Assembly: GCA_905221615.1 (NCBI GenBank)
Contig: CAJNDT010004868.1
Coordinates: 62,001-126,000 of the forward strand
DNA from: Symbiodinium sp. CCMP2592
Taxonomy: Eukaryota; Sar; Dinophyceae; Suessiales; Symbiodiniaceae
DNA length: 64,000 nt
Direction: 5' to 3'
Positions 20,921 through 31,800 of the stretch are shown in pieces; position 1 is the first letter of the stretch, and the number at the start of each line of letters is the position of its first letter. The position numbers and the translations under genes are program-made. The notes under the pieces are model-generated. The model saw only the letters and a list, made by a program, of their open reading frames with translations, ran no database searches and was not told where the DNA came from.

Positions 20921-22020
20921 TCGACGACGATTGGCCTTCGCAGCGCTCCCGGGCAGTGGCTGTGCCTTGGACCGGGAGCACCATTTTTCCAGTACTGCCT
21001 CCGATTATGCTTCCTGAGGCATTGTCGTCTCTGGCCAGAAACCTAGCCAAGAGTGCGGCGCATGATTTCTTTTTGTTTCAGTCCGAACAACATGCACTAC
21101 AAGCTGAGCTAGCTGTACTTCCTTCCGAACAACATGCACTACAACCCGAGCTAGCTGTGCTTCTTTCCGAACAACATGCATTACTACGAGAGCCATCTGC
21201 ACATTCTCTCCCAGCAGCCTTTCCTTCGCACAGAATTTTGGAGGGCACTCGGACTTCAGCGGCTTCTGCCCGCCCTTCTGGCGACGTTCTGAGCAATGAG
21301 TTCGATTGGGACGATTTTCTGGCGGATGTCGAGACAGAGGAAACCAGGTTTCTCAGTGGAGGAACGCCCTTTGCTCGTGACGAAGCCGCGGATGCGAAGG
21401 AAGCTACTGCCTTTCCGTCCGAGGAGGAAGCCAGAGTGGCTCGCGAACTACGTGAGATCGTGTTGGACCCTACGGCTTCCGAGGAGGCGAAGCGCTCTGT
21501 GGTGGCCCCAGACATTCGACGAGAGGTGTATCGGCTGCATCGCAATCTGGGCCATCCCGAGAAACGGACATTCTTGAGGGCCTTGAAGCATGCTGGTGTT
21601 AAGGCCGAAATTCTGAAGTACGTCAAGGACGAGTTCAGCTGCCCTATTTGCCTGAGGCGACAACGACCCTCATCTCATCGGCCAGGACATTTGAGTCGCG
21701 AGATGGGTTTCAATGAGGTTATCGGCATTGACCTCATGTTCTTCCGCAAGTTGACTCTACTTAACTGCCTGTGCTGGGGAACCAACTTCCAATGGGTCGA
21801 GCCTCTGCCCGACAAGAAGGCCGAGACGGTCACTGCAGCGCTCTTGAGCTCGTGGTTCGCCCACTACGGAACACCACGTATGGTTGTGGCGGACCAGGGC
21901 GGGGAGTTCGCGGGCAAATACTTTGTGGACGCGCTCTCGGATGCGGGGGTGATCATCCACTTGATCGACGTTCGGAGCCCGTGGCAAAACGGCCGTACCG
22001 AAAATTGGCGGGATTTTCAA
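20875..22020 (+). CDS. Copia integrase region (first part)
   Basis: In the frame ending at 22047: a three-fold ~39-nt repeat (SEQHAL..ELAVL) at about 21080-21190, an acidic linker, then the HHCC zinc motif (VYRLHRNLGHPEKR...CPICLRRQ). The catalytic core follows with the first Asp in GIDLMFFR and the second in VVADQGGEFAG. SPWQNGRTE brings the expected catalytic Glu, directly before the frame breaks near 22003. Acts in DNA integration of the element copy. Confidence 0.75.
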
Positions 22021-23143
22021 GGAAAAGCTCGCCACGGTGATCGATGAAGCGGCAGTGCGTGATGGTCAGGAAATGCGACTGGCCATCTCCGAAACCGTAT
22101 GGACTCGCAATCAGTACTACGACAGAAGCGGTTACTCGCCTCACCAAAGAGTTTTCGGCAGCTCGCCTCGAGTACCCGCCACTCTCCTGTCGGACGACAT
22201 GATTGACTCCAACCTCATCGTTGGCGGCGCCTCCGACTCCTGGCATCGCAGTCAAGAAATCCGCGCTGCTGCCCGAAAGGCCTGGATGCAACAGCAACAC
22301 CGCGCGGCTGTGCAGCGTGCGGTGCATGCCAACACTCGCACAGCCGACGACAAGCCGTTGAAGGCCGGTGAGACTGTCTACGTGTGGAGAGAGACAGCCG
22401 ACTACGTCGGTTGGACTGGCCCTGGTGTCATTGTGGCTGAGAGCGACAATCGACGATCTTTATGGGTGAGCTTGCGCGGCTATCTTATCAAGGCCTCGCG
22501 TGAGCAAGTCAGGAGTGCCAGTCCTGAAGAGCATTTGGGTGTTGAGTTGATTAAGGCGATTTCCAAAGAGATGTTGGAGGGGCTCGAGTCTGGTACGATC
22601 AGGAACTACCGAGACATCGAGCAGGAGGGCGCGCCACCTGGACGAGAACATACGTCGATTTCTGATGGTTCCAGAAAGAGGCCTTTGGAAACCATCGAGG
22701 AGGAGCTAGCGGAGTATGAGCCATCTCCCGTCGAGGAAGCAGCGAATGCGGCCTCACCTGAAGCGCCTATGACTTCCGAAGGGGATGATCGTGACCAGGA
22801 TATGAGTCTTGGCGAAACGAGCACTCATATCCCCTCCGAGGCCCCTCTGGAATCGACTCCACCGTCGCGGAGGTTGAGCGCCGTCGGACCTGAAGCACCA
22901 CCATCTCCGGGCTATGGCCCCGCTGCAACGCCTTCGGCTACTACACCGAGGACGCGGCCCATGCCGTATCCGTTCAACTCGTCAGCAGCGGCATGGCCTC
23001 GACCTCAAGCCTCCGCCAACTACTTCGAAGTGTTTGTGAAGGGCAAGGACGGGACAATGGATGGTGAACCGAAGCGCCGGCGGGCGCGCCACCACAAAGG
23101 CTACATTCCAGTTGCCTCTGATCGAAAGAGCTTCGAGGTATAG
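22005..23143 (+). CDS. Copia integrase (end) and linker
   Basis: The +1 frame resumes with GGIFKEKLATVIDEA, the expected sequence after the catalytic Glu, showing a one-base indel. Then GYSPHQRVFGSSPRVPA, a basic C-terminal integrase region and a long Pro/Ser/Glu linker to a TAG at 23141. The downstream RT frame is the same frame, so only this stop separates them. Confidence 0.75.
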
Positions 23144-25087
23144 GATGCGTCTGCCATGTTCTGCAACCGGGACCGTGCATTCTACATCACCAAGAAGAAG
23201 GAGTCGCCGGGCCAAGTTGAAATGCGTGAGCTCAATGTGGAGGAGAAGAAAATCTTTCGAAAGTCACGCGCCAAGGAGGTTCAATCACTGCTGGACTCCG
23301 GCGCCATCACGATCCTCAGTATCAAGGACAGCTTGCAATTTGCTCGCGAGCACCCGGAGCACGTGCTGACCTCCAGGTACGTGGATCGATGGAAGCCGGA
23401 GGACGGGGTGACCTTTCCCAAGGACTTCGATGTGAAGCGAATCACTCCGGACTTTCGCGCCAAGCTGGGACCCAAGTCAAGATGGTGCGTCGTGGGTTGG
23501 CAAGACCCAATGATCCATGCTGTGGAACGAAGCGCTCCCACACCTTTGACTGTGAGCATGTACTTGTTCATGCAGTTGTGTGCGTGCCGTTCATGGCCAG
23601 CATGGGTAAAAGACGTAAAAACAGCTTTTCTTCAAGGACGACCCACAACCCGCAAGCAGAAACTCGCATGCCGCATGCCCTCGGACGAGGCCTTTGAGAG
23701 TTACGATGCGAGACAACTCATCGTTTTGGAGACAGAAGTGTATGGATTGGTCTCGGGCCCTGCATGGTGGCGGCGGTCGCTTCTGGAACTCTTGGTGAGA
23801 GATCTAGGCTACCGCATAAGCCCTTATGATCGATGTGTTCTCACACTTGACGGGAACTCGGAGGACGAGGACAGCGAATTGGACTCGTCTACGGGTCAGC
23901 TACGGTGTCTTCGCGACCGAGGCCGTCTACGACGCACCCAGGGCATCATCGTCGTGGAAGTGGACGACCTGCTGGAAGCTGGAGGACCTCGACACCGTCA
24001 GCTGATGGAGCGACTTGAGACCAAATTGAAGTTCGGCAAAATCCAATGCCTCCGAGATCAGCCCAATGGCACATCCTATGCCGGGCGTCGCATTCATCAG
24101 GACCGAGATTGGGGCTTCCGCTACACGATGGATGATTACATCGAGCAGCGTCTCAAGCCGGTGCGGCACGAGCGCAAGACCCTCAAGAAAGATGCGGATC
24201 AAACGCCGGTTTCAGTCGGCGAAGAGGCCCAGCTGAGAGGAACGGTGGCGGCCGTGAACTGGGTTGCCAGAGAAGGACGACCCGATGCGAGTGCTGCTGC
24301 ATCCATTTACTCGGGCATCTTCGGCAAGGCTGTTGTCGGCGACATCGACCGGGTCAACGACGTTGTGTTCAAGCTGAAGGAGCACCCTCTTTCTTTCCGC
24401 GTGCACCCACTCAAGGAGTCCGAAATTCGACACTTCGTCATCGCTGACTCGTCGTTCGATGCGAAGGGAGCCGAGAAACCGCAGCACGGTTGCCTGCAGG
24501 GAGCGACCACCAGTGCCCTCAATGCCGGCCAGATTGCCAAGGTCAGCCTTCTGGGTTGGAGGTCCAGAAGGATGCGGCGGAAAGCCGGAAATACGTTGCT
24601 GTGCGAAAGCATTTCGCTATCGACAGCTCTTGGGGCCCTAGAACGGCAAAGCGCCATGTGGCTCTCTTTCACGGTGTCGCACTTCGATCCTCGCCAGATG
24701 GCCCAGGACGAGGACGAGGAGCGCGGATTGCACGGCGAAGGTACAGTAGTTCTCGAGGAGAACGAGTTCTACGTCGACCCTCTCTCCGTGGCCGTGGTCG
24801 ATGCCAAAAGCTTGTTTGACGCTAGCATCGCTGATCAGTCCACCGGAGAGGACGACAGAGCGGCACTGGAGGTTGCCATAATCAAGGATAGTCTAGCTAA
24901 ACTTCGGGGTCGTCTGCGCTGGGTTCCGCATAACACGAACCCTGCGGATCACCTCACCAAAGCTGTTGGTGCCCACGAGCAACCTCTCATGGATCTCATG
25001 TTGTCCGGAAAGTACAGGATTGAGCAAGAGCATGAAGTGCTCGAGCGAGGTAAGCAAAGCAACCTTCGCTTGAAGTCTAAAATCTAG
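23144..25087 (+). CDS. Copia reverse transcriptase and RNase H
   Basis: 643 codons from the first ATG at 23156. RVT_2-type RT: RYVDRWKPEDG, the first catalytic Asp in WVKDVKTAFLQG, YGLVSGPAWW, and the catalytic pair in IIVVEVDDLLEAG (EVDD replacing YVDD). RNase H follows with VIADSSFDA, LLCESISLSTALGALE, VVDAKSLFDA and RWVPHNTNPADHLTKA. Ends LRLKSKI-TAG. All main motifs are present, so this half looks recently functional apart from the stop before it. Confidence 0.85.
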   Translation, partial: DASAMFCNRDRAFYITKKKESPGQVEMRELNVEEKKIFRKSRAKEVQSLLDSGAITILSIKDSLQFAREHPEHVLTSRYVDRWKPEDGVTFPKDFDVKRITPDFRAKLGPKSRWCVVGWQDPMIHAVERSAPTPLTVSMYLFMQLCACRSWPAWVKDVKTAFLQGRPTTRKQKLACRMPSDEAFESYDARQLIVLETEVYGLVSGPAWWRRSLLELLVRDLGYRISPYDRCVLTLDGNSEDEDSELDSSTGQLRCLRDRGRLRRTQGIIVVEVDDLLEAGGPRHRQLMERLETKLKFGKIQCLRDQPNGTSYAGRRIHQDRDWGFRYTMDDYIEQRLKPVRHERKTLKKDADQTPVSVGEEAQLRGTVAAVNWVAREGRPDASAAASIYSGIFGKAVVGDIDRVNDVVFKLKEHPLSFRVHPLKESEIRHFVIADSSFDAKGAEKPQHGCLQGATTSALNAGQIAKVSLLGWRSRRMRRKAGNTLLCESISLSTALGALERQSAMWLSFTVSHFDPRQMAQDEDEERGLHGEGTVVLEENEFYVDPLSVAVVDAKSLFDASIADQSTGEDDRAALEVAIIKDSLAKLRGRLRWVPHNTNPADHLTKAVGAHEQPLMDLMLSGKYRIEQEHEVLERGKQSNLRLKSKI

Positions 25088-25123
25088 ACTTCGGACTGCT
25101 CGGCTCACAGAATTTTAGGGGGC

Positions 25124-25250
25124 TGACATTCTGAAATGCAGTTCCGTGGTGAGCCTCGCTTTACCTGCTGATCCGCAGGCCTTGAGCCTCAAGCACGTGT
25201 AGCGTGAAAAGTGTGTGCGAGCTGTGCCCGGGATAGCTTTGTGTTATCAC
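25124..25250 (+). repeat. Possible Copia 3' LTR start
   Basis: TGACATTCTGAAATGC follows a short purine tract (AGGGGGC) just after the RNase H stop, the place where a 3' LTR should begin with TG. No matching 5' copy is visible, so the extent is unknown. Confidence 0.35.
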
Positions 25251-25441
25251 AGGGGTGTGAATATGCTGGTAGTATTCTTTCCCTTGGCATATTCTCCGTG
25301 CAGTTAGTATTCTGTTACCCGAGATCCTATTCTGATGGTTTTGCGGTTTCGGTGCTAGGATAGAACTTCGCTTTGCTTTGGGAAGGGAGCGGGTGGTGGG
25401 GATGGGGGAGGGGAGGGTGGAATCGTTCTCATGCCAACAAC

Positions 25442-25632
25442 TTTCTTGGCAACTCCGCAGTTTTGACGATGGCTTGGCACCACAACTTCCAAGGGCCCAT
25501 AGACCTTTGCACCCCTCCGCTTAGGATGCCGGAATCAATCCCCACAGCCTTCCTCATGTACCCCGACAGCTTTTTGATGCGGTCCCAGTTGAAACCCGAC
25601 TGCGACTTTCCAAAGTAGCTAGGGAAGGTCCG
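25442..25632 (-). CDS. Minus-strand exon or gene fragment
   Basis: After TCTCAG the minus frame reads RTFPSYFGKSQSGFNWDRIK, then KLSGYMRKAVGIDSGILSGG and VQRSMGPWKLWCQ, ending at a GT donor after AGAAA. Strong protein-like content; the aromatic pattern is reminiscent of dinoflagellate repeat-domain proteins. It lies only ~160 bp from the first recognised plus-strand transporter exon. Confidence 0.55.
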
Positions 25633-25794
25633 CTGAGAAAACATGCAATGCCCTAAGTTTCAAGGCAGGATGATCCTTCATAGTCACTTCGACAAGCATA
25701 TATGAGTAATTTTGCTGGCAGGCGTGAGTATAGAGCCCATTCTAATAAACCCGCAAAGTAATCTCAACAGAAGAGTTCCGCATCATTCCGGTAG

Positions 25795-25864
25795 CATGCG
25801 CTGCGAAGGCAAATCGACGCTGCTCAACGTCTTGGCAGGAAGGCGCTCACACATGTTGTCTGAG
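25795..25864 (+). CDS. ABCG exon: Walker A (P-loop)
   Basis: 70 nt; reads (G)MRCEGKSTLLNVLAGRRSHM then LSE, GT donor (GAG|GTAGGG). GKSTLLNVLAGR is the classic ABCG P-loop; the first Gly must come from the preceding exon's bases. Confidence 0.8.
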
Positions 25865-28800
25865 GTAGGGCGCCATAAGCAGTCTCCTAAAGTCCTGTGA
25901 AAGCTTGTTCCTGGCATGCTTTTGTGAGCAGCCTTCGATGAATTTGGTACATCTCCCCGGTCGCTGTTCATATGTTGGCATGTTATTCACCTACCGAAGC
26001 GATATCACACGCATTTGTGTGTTCATGCATGTTAGCACATATACTATACGTGGGAAGTCTTATTCTCTGCACAGGCATCTATGTATGTATGTACCTATCT
26101 ATCCATCCAGCTATCCAATTAATATGTCAGTCAATGAAGGCAAGAGTTGGCATTAGTGTTCGTACGTATGTACGTACGTACGTACGTAGGTATGTATGTA
26201 TGTATGTATGTATGGTTTTATGTATGTGTGTATGTATTTAGGTATGTAGGTATGTATGTGTGTGAGTGTATGCATGTGCGTGTGTGTATGTGCATGGTGT
26301 ATGCGTAGGCATAGTGGCATAGTACAGGCAGACATATCTACTTATCTATATGTATACAGGTGTGTAGGCGGCCAGGTTTCTTTGAGCATCTGTCCGTTCT
26401 GCTGCAAGCAAAAAGTGCCCGGGATTGACAGCCCGCGACCGTCTTGCTGAACATACACCCCTGCCCAGAACCTAAGCAGATAAGACCTCTTCGGAGAGGG
26501 GCTGGCCGCGATGACGGCTGCGGAGGGGTTGAGAATGCACGAGGGATGATGCCTTACTACTGGCTGTCACACTGCAGCGGCTATCCATACAGTAGACACC
26601 AATCCCGACCTCCTTTGCCACTTACCCTCCAAACCCCGAACCCTAACTTTCCTAAACACAGGCAGCTTACAAATCGCGTCTTCCGCATCGATGGCGAGCT
26701 CCGCGTCAATGGGCGGAGTGTGGAGCCCTGGCGACTGCGGCCGCGGGTGGTCGGGGCCTCAGATATGGGTGTTCGTGTGAGGTTAGATGTAATGACGTAT
26801 ATAGATACACAGCAGATGCAAGAGTAGATAAATATCCAAGTCCAAGTACACGTGTGAAAACAGGAGATGTATACATGGGCACAGAGTCCTCATCACGTGC
26901 ATGTCGATTTGTACATGTACGCATATCTGTGTACACATGTATGTATGTGTGTAAGTACTGTATGTATGCAGGTAGGTCGGTGAGTAGGTAGGTAGGTAAG
27001 TAGGTAGGTACATACATACATATGTACGGGTGGATGGATGTGCCAATCAGAGCTGATTCATGGATAGGGCACAGTAGGCTTCGGTGCATCGATTGTACGC
27101 GAATCCAGTGCAAGATGGACAGGTGATAACAGGTCTTAGGTGCAGAAGCATTTCAGTGGTAAATGCTGGTGTTGTTATTGCTGTCATGTTTGTTGTTGCT
27201 GTTGTTGCTCGTCAAGTACAGAGAGCTTATTCCATCAATGTCTCTGTCGAGCATCACTGCATGTTTTGAGGGTGTCATAAAGCCAAAACCCTAAGCCCTA
27301 AAACCCAAGGCCTACGTGATGCAGAAGGATGAGTTTTTCGCGACGGAGACCCCCCGCGAGGCCCGGGGGCTGCATGCAGAAGGTGGATTCAGTCAGGAAG
27401 TGTTAAACAACAGACCAGTTTTGGGGTACAGGGTAGCTAAACAAAGTCCTCCAAACATGTATAACAAGCCTCCGAGTGATGGTCCCGGCCTTGTTTCTAC
27501 GAGCTGTATGCATCGCACACATCTAACCACATTGAACACAGACCAAGAGGCAGAGGCTGGTGCAAAGTGCTTTGAACACAGGCACCGGACGCATGCGAAG
27601 TTTATGGCAACAGGCAGTGCCCGCGCACGACACACCGTTCTCTTATCCGTTTGGTGTCCTCGCAAACTCGGCTTGCGAGCACATTTCGCAGCCTTCGCCG
27701 CGTATAACTACTTAGACCGAAAGTAGGAGGATCCTCAAGAAAATCATCCCAAACATGGTACGGCTGGTTTGTTTGTGGCTGGGGTCACTTGGTCTGTCAG
27801 CACAATCCTGTCGGGAAGTCTTTCTTGTGCCGTTCATTGTTTAGGGTCCAGGTTTTTTTTAGGTTGGCCTCCTTCCATTCCTGTTTCATACATCAGGGGA
27901 CCTAGTAAGTGCGTCAAAACCAGAACGGCAAGTAGGGTCCTCCCCAGTTCGGATACTTAGAATACACACACAGACCTTAAACCCGAAATCCGAAGCCCAA
28001 AGCATGAACCATGAATCCCGAAAGCATTAAGCCCGACCTGCTCCTGTAGCTGAAAGGACTTACCTTTTTGTGGAGCTATATATAGAAACCATAATAAGGA
28101 ACCCCAGAAAGGTAGGTCTCTTTCGGCTACAGGTAGACCCTCAACAGAGCGCGTTGTGTGCTTGCCTGAAAGAGGCCATCCTCTTCTCGGCTCGTCTCAG
28201 ACTTTCAGCCAATCATCTGGCAGAGCTGGAGGCACATCTCCTCCGGCCTTGAAGGCTTAGGACTCTAGGGGCTTAGAGTCTTGTTTTCAGTGCAGGGGCA
28301 GGATTTCGGGTTAGGGCCGCAGGGGTTCAGGTTTTAAGGTTGAAGGTTGTTCAGCACATTGGCCCAAGTTGCCACAACTAATCCTTGGGGTTTAACAGTT
28401 TTTGTTTTGCAGGTTAGTGTTTAAGGACTTGGGTTCGAGGATAAGGGTTTGGGTTGTACGGATTAGGGGTTAGGGATTAGGGTTCAGGGGTTACGGTATT
28501 TGTTGTCGGGGTTGGGTTCAGGGATTTGGGCACAACCTAGAATTTGGGGTTGCCCGGGTACCAGGTTTTTCGATGTCGGGTTTAGGGCTCAGGCAGGTTT
28601 TGGGCTTATGGGTTCAGGTGAAGAGGCTACACATAACTCCACTGCTGGGCTACTTACGACGAGTTGGTTCAAGTACGCATCTGCGAGGAATATCGGTGTT
28701 GGTCGAAAGGTGGATATCCCAATAGAATTTCTCCAACTTCCTCGCAGCGGCATACCAGTATGAAGGATTTCTGGCACCAGAAGCGCCGGAACAAATCCGG

Positions 28801-31800
28801 TCGCAATATGTTTGATGAACTTCATATGCGCCATCAAAAATCGGTATACGTGGTAAAGTGGTACCTTAAAAGAGATCCCTTGACACCTTAAACCCTAACC
28901 CCTGCAACCCAAAATTCGAATCCCTACACCCTAATCCTTAAACCCCAATCCTTACACCCTAATCCCTAAACCTATCCCCTTGGGGGCTTCGCACAGGCGG
29001 AAAAAACCCGTTATCAAACAAAAACCCAAAACCAAGCCCCTACGCGCTAAACCCAAATTCCACAACTCTAACCCCTACACCCTAAACCCACAACCCTCAT
29101 CCCTTAACTCCCTAAACCCGAAACCCTCATTACTAATTCGTAAACCCCGAACCCCTACTTGACGCCAGGACAAACCCTACACGCTAGACCCTCAACCCTT
29201 ATCCCTAAACCCTGAACCCCTAAACCCTGAAACCCTGAACCCTGAATCCCTAAATCCCTCAATCCTTAAACCCCTAATCCCTAAACCCTAAACCCTAAAT
29301 CCCTAAATTCCTAATTCCTAAACCCAAAACCCTCAATCCCTCAATCCTTAAATGCCTAAACCCTAAACCTTATCAGGACAAAGGTATCCACAGCTACATC
29401 TCCCAGCTGCTCGAGTCACTGGGCCTCTCCGGCTGCTGTGATCGGCCCCTGGGGCTCGCAAAATGGTCATAGACGATTAGAGATTAGGAGTTTTAGGGGT
29501 TTAGGAGTTTAGGAATTTTAGGGGTTTAGGGTTTTAGGGGTTTGGGGGTTTAGGAGTTTAGGGGTTTAGGGTGTAGGAGTTCAGGGTTTAGGGCTTGGAG
29601 TTTCGGAGTTTAGGGTTCAGGGTTGAGGGCGTTGGTTTTAGAGGGCTTTAGGTGTCTTATTTCGGTTGAGCAGAGTGTCGTAGGAGTACTATATTAGTTT
29701 AGGGATGAGGAGTTGATAGGGCTCAAGGGTTGTATGGGGTTTTAGAGTGGTAGTTTAAGGGCTGAATAGGGAGTCGTTTCGGGACTGCATAGGGTTTCAA
29801 CGTGGCAGCCTAAGGCCTTCTAGAGTATGCAGGGTTTCTGTTATTGGGTTTGTTATGTGCTCTAGGGTTTATATAGAGTTTTGGCCTTGGGTGACAGTTA
29901 GGGGATTACACAGCGGTGTATAGCTTATTATGATTTTTGGAGTTCAAGACTAGTACGACACTTGACCACAAACAATTGTACTAAGAATAGTGAGCCAGAA
30001 ACACGTTGTCGTTCTTGGCATGCCATCTCTCTCTCTGACCACTAAACCCAAAAGCCTACACCCTAAGTCTTAAGTCCTAAGTCTGAAACCCTATGGGTCA
30101 GATCTTGAGCTGTAAGCCTTGTAGAACCCGACAAGCAGGGAGCCATCTAAAACCCGAATCAGCTCTGATCGTTCTCTTACATCCATAGAAGTATATATGT
30201 ATATGTCAATATATACATATCAATATCTGTGTTTGCATCCCTCCAATCAGCGTTGGGCTTTGTTCGTCCCTCACGTCCTTAACCCGAAATCCTAAACTTC
30301 CAAGCCCCAACCCCTAAACCAACAAACCGTAAACCCTAAAGATCAAAACCCGGGACCCAGTGATACCAGCAAGTGAGGCGCATCGGAGGAGCCAGCCTCA
30401 ACGGCATCAGCAATGGAGAGCGGAAACGCGTGAGCGGCGGCCTCGGGCCCCAAGACGTGATATGGGGGTTTCCGAAAATAGGGCACCCTAATATAGCACC
30501 CGAACGAAATAGTAGGATCTTTTTTATAAGGACCCCGATAAGGTACCCCTAATTTTCGGAAGCTCCCAGATACCACAATCGAGTGTAGCATAGGATGATT
30601 TAGTACAACTCAGTGTAATGTACTAAAGTTTACCATGATATGTTCTAGGCAGAGAGTTGCAAGATACTTTCTTATAGTACAGCATACTGGCATGTACTAT
30701 AATGTACTATAAAATTACAGATAATGTACCAAAATGTACCAGATCGTAATATCATGTACTGCCATGTAAGGGGCCAAGGTTGAGGAACTTGCCCCATGGT
30801 GTCGCATGAAGGAATGTGTTAAGTTCACTATTCTGGCAGCTGAGTGCAGAACAAGAGCACTGAAGACCGCCCAGAGAGTCCAATATCCCTAGACCACGGA
30901 AGCCCTAAACCCAAGGCCTTAAAACCTAAACCCAAAGCCCTAAACCCTAAAACTCTATACCCTATACCCTAAAACTCTAAAACCTGAAGCCCTAAACCCT
31001 GAAGCCCTGACCCTCAACCCTAAGCCAAAAATGAAGGTATCGGCGTCGAGCTCATCACGCGGCTCGCGACCCAGGAGTTCCATGATCTTTCCAGGGAATG
31101 ACGGTGCACCAGGTTTTAGGGTTTAGCGGTTAGGGATCGTTGAGAAGAGGCATCATAGAAGTTCGTTAAGAGGAAACATGGTCAGAGCAACAGCACGAAC
31201 AGCAGGAAGACTCTGAACCTCAGCTCTGAACCCTCAACCCTAAACCCTATGGCTAACGCCTTAAAGTCCTGAAAACCTACATCTTAGCCTATAGACCTTA
31301 GACCCGAAGCCTGAGCCCGAAAGCCCATTGCATGTGCCAGGCCTTCGATTGTTTTCTTGGACGAGCCGCCAAGGGCCCAGCAAGCTAACAAAGGGGCCTA
31401 AATATTGACCTATACTATTTTGGGGCTTCCTTACAATATTTATAGTATAATGGGCCCCAGAACCGTATTCTAATTATTAAGGCCCCTATATTGCCGAAGG
31501 TCTGGATTCTTGTTTGTGGATTGCGGTTCAGGGCGAGCTGAGGTTTGTGCCTTCAAGGTGGAGGGTTTAAGGTTCAGGGCGGGAATCCGGTTTAGGGGTT
31601 AGGGTGCGTGTAAGCTTGCGGGTTCAGGATTCAGGCTAATTACCTTGTCGAAAGCGGCTCACGCTTGCTTTCCCATATGAATGAATTCTCGGCGTACATT
31701 ATGTCATTGATGGACCCTAGGCTCAAACCCCAAAGCCCTGAACCTGAACCCCGAGACCATAAACCCTGAACCCTTTACCCCAAACTCTACACCCATCGAG

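Larger units (their letters stand above)
19261..25250 (+). mobile_element. Decayed Ty1/Copia-type LTR retrotransposon
   Basis: The domain order zinc-binding N-terminal region, integrase, reverse transcriptase, RNase H is that of Copia elements. Reading frame changes near 19.8 kb and 20.45-20.8 kb, shifts by one base inside the integrase near 22.0 kb, and is interrupted by one TAG at 23141. A possible 3' LTR begins TGACATTCTGAAATGC at 25124, after a purine-rich AGGGGGC. No 5' LTR is seen, and a truncated MITE end lies directly upstream, so the copy is probably 5'-truncated or rearranged and not autonomous. Confidence 0.85.

Noticed and set aside
27310-27726. A 139-codon open frame following the Q-loop exon
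   Set aside because: Only the first 51 nt match the ABCG family; the rest is read-through into intron. The GAG|GC donor restores phase with the exon at 28175.
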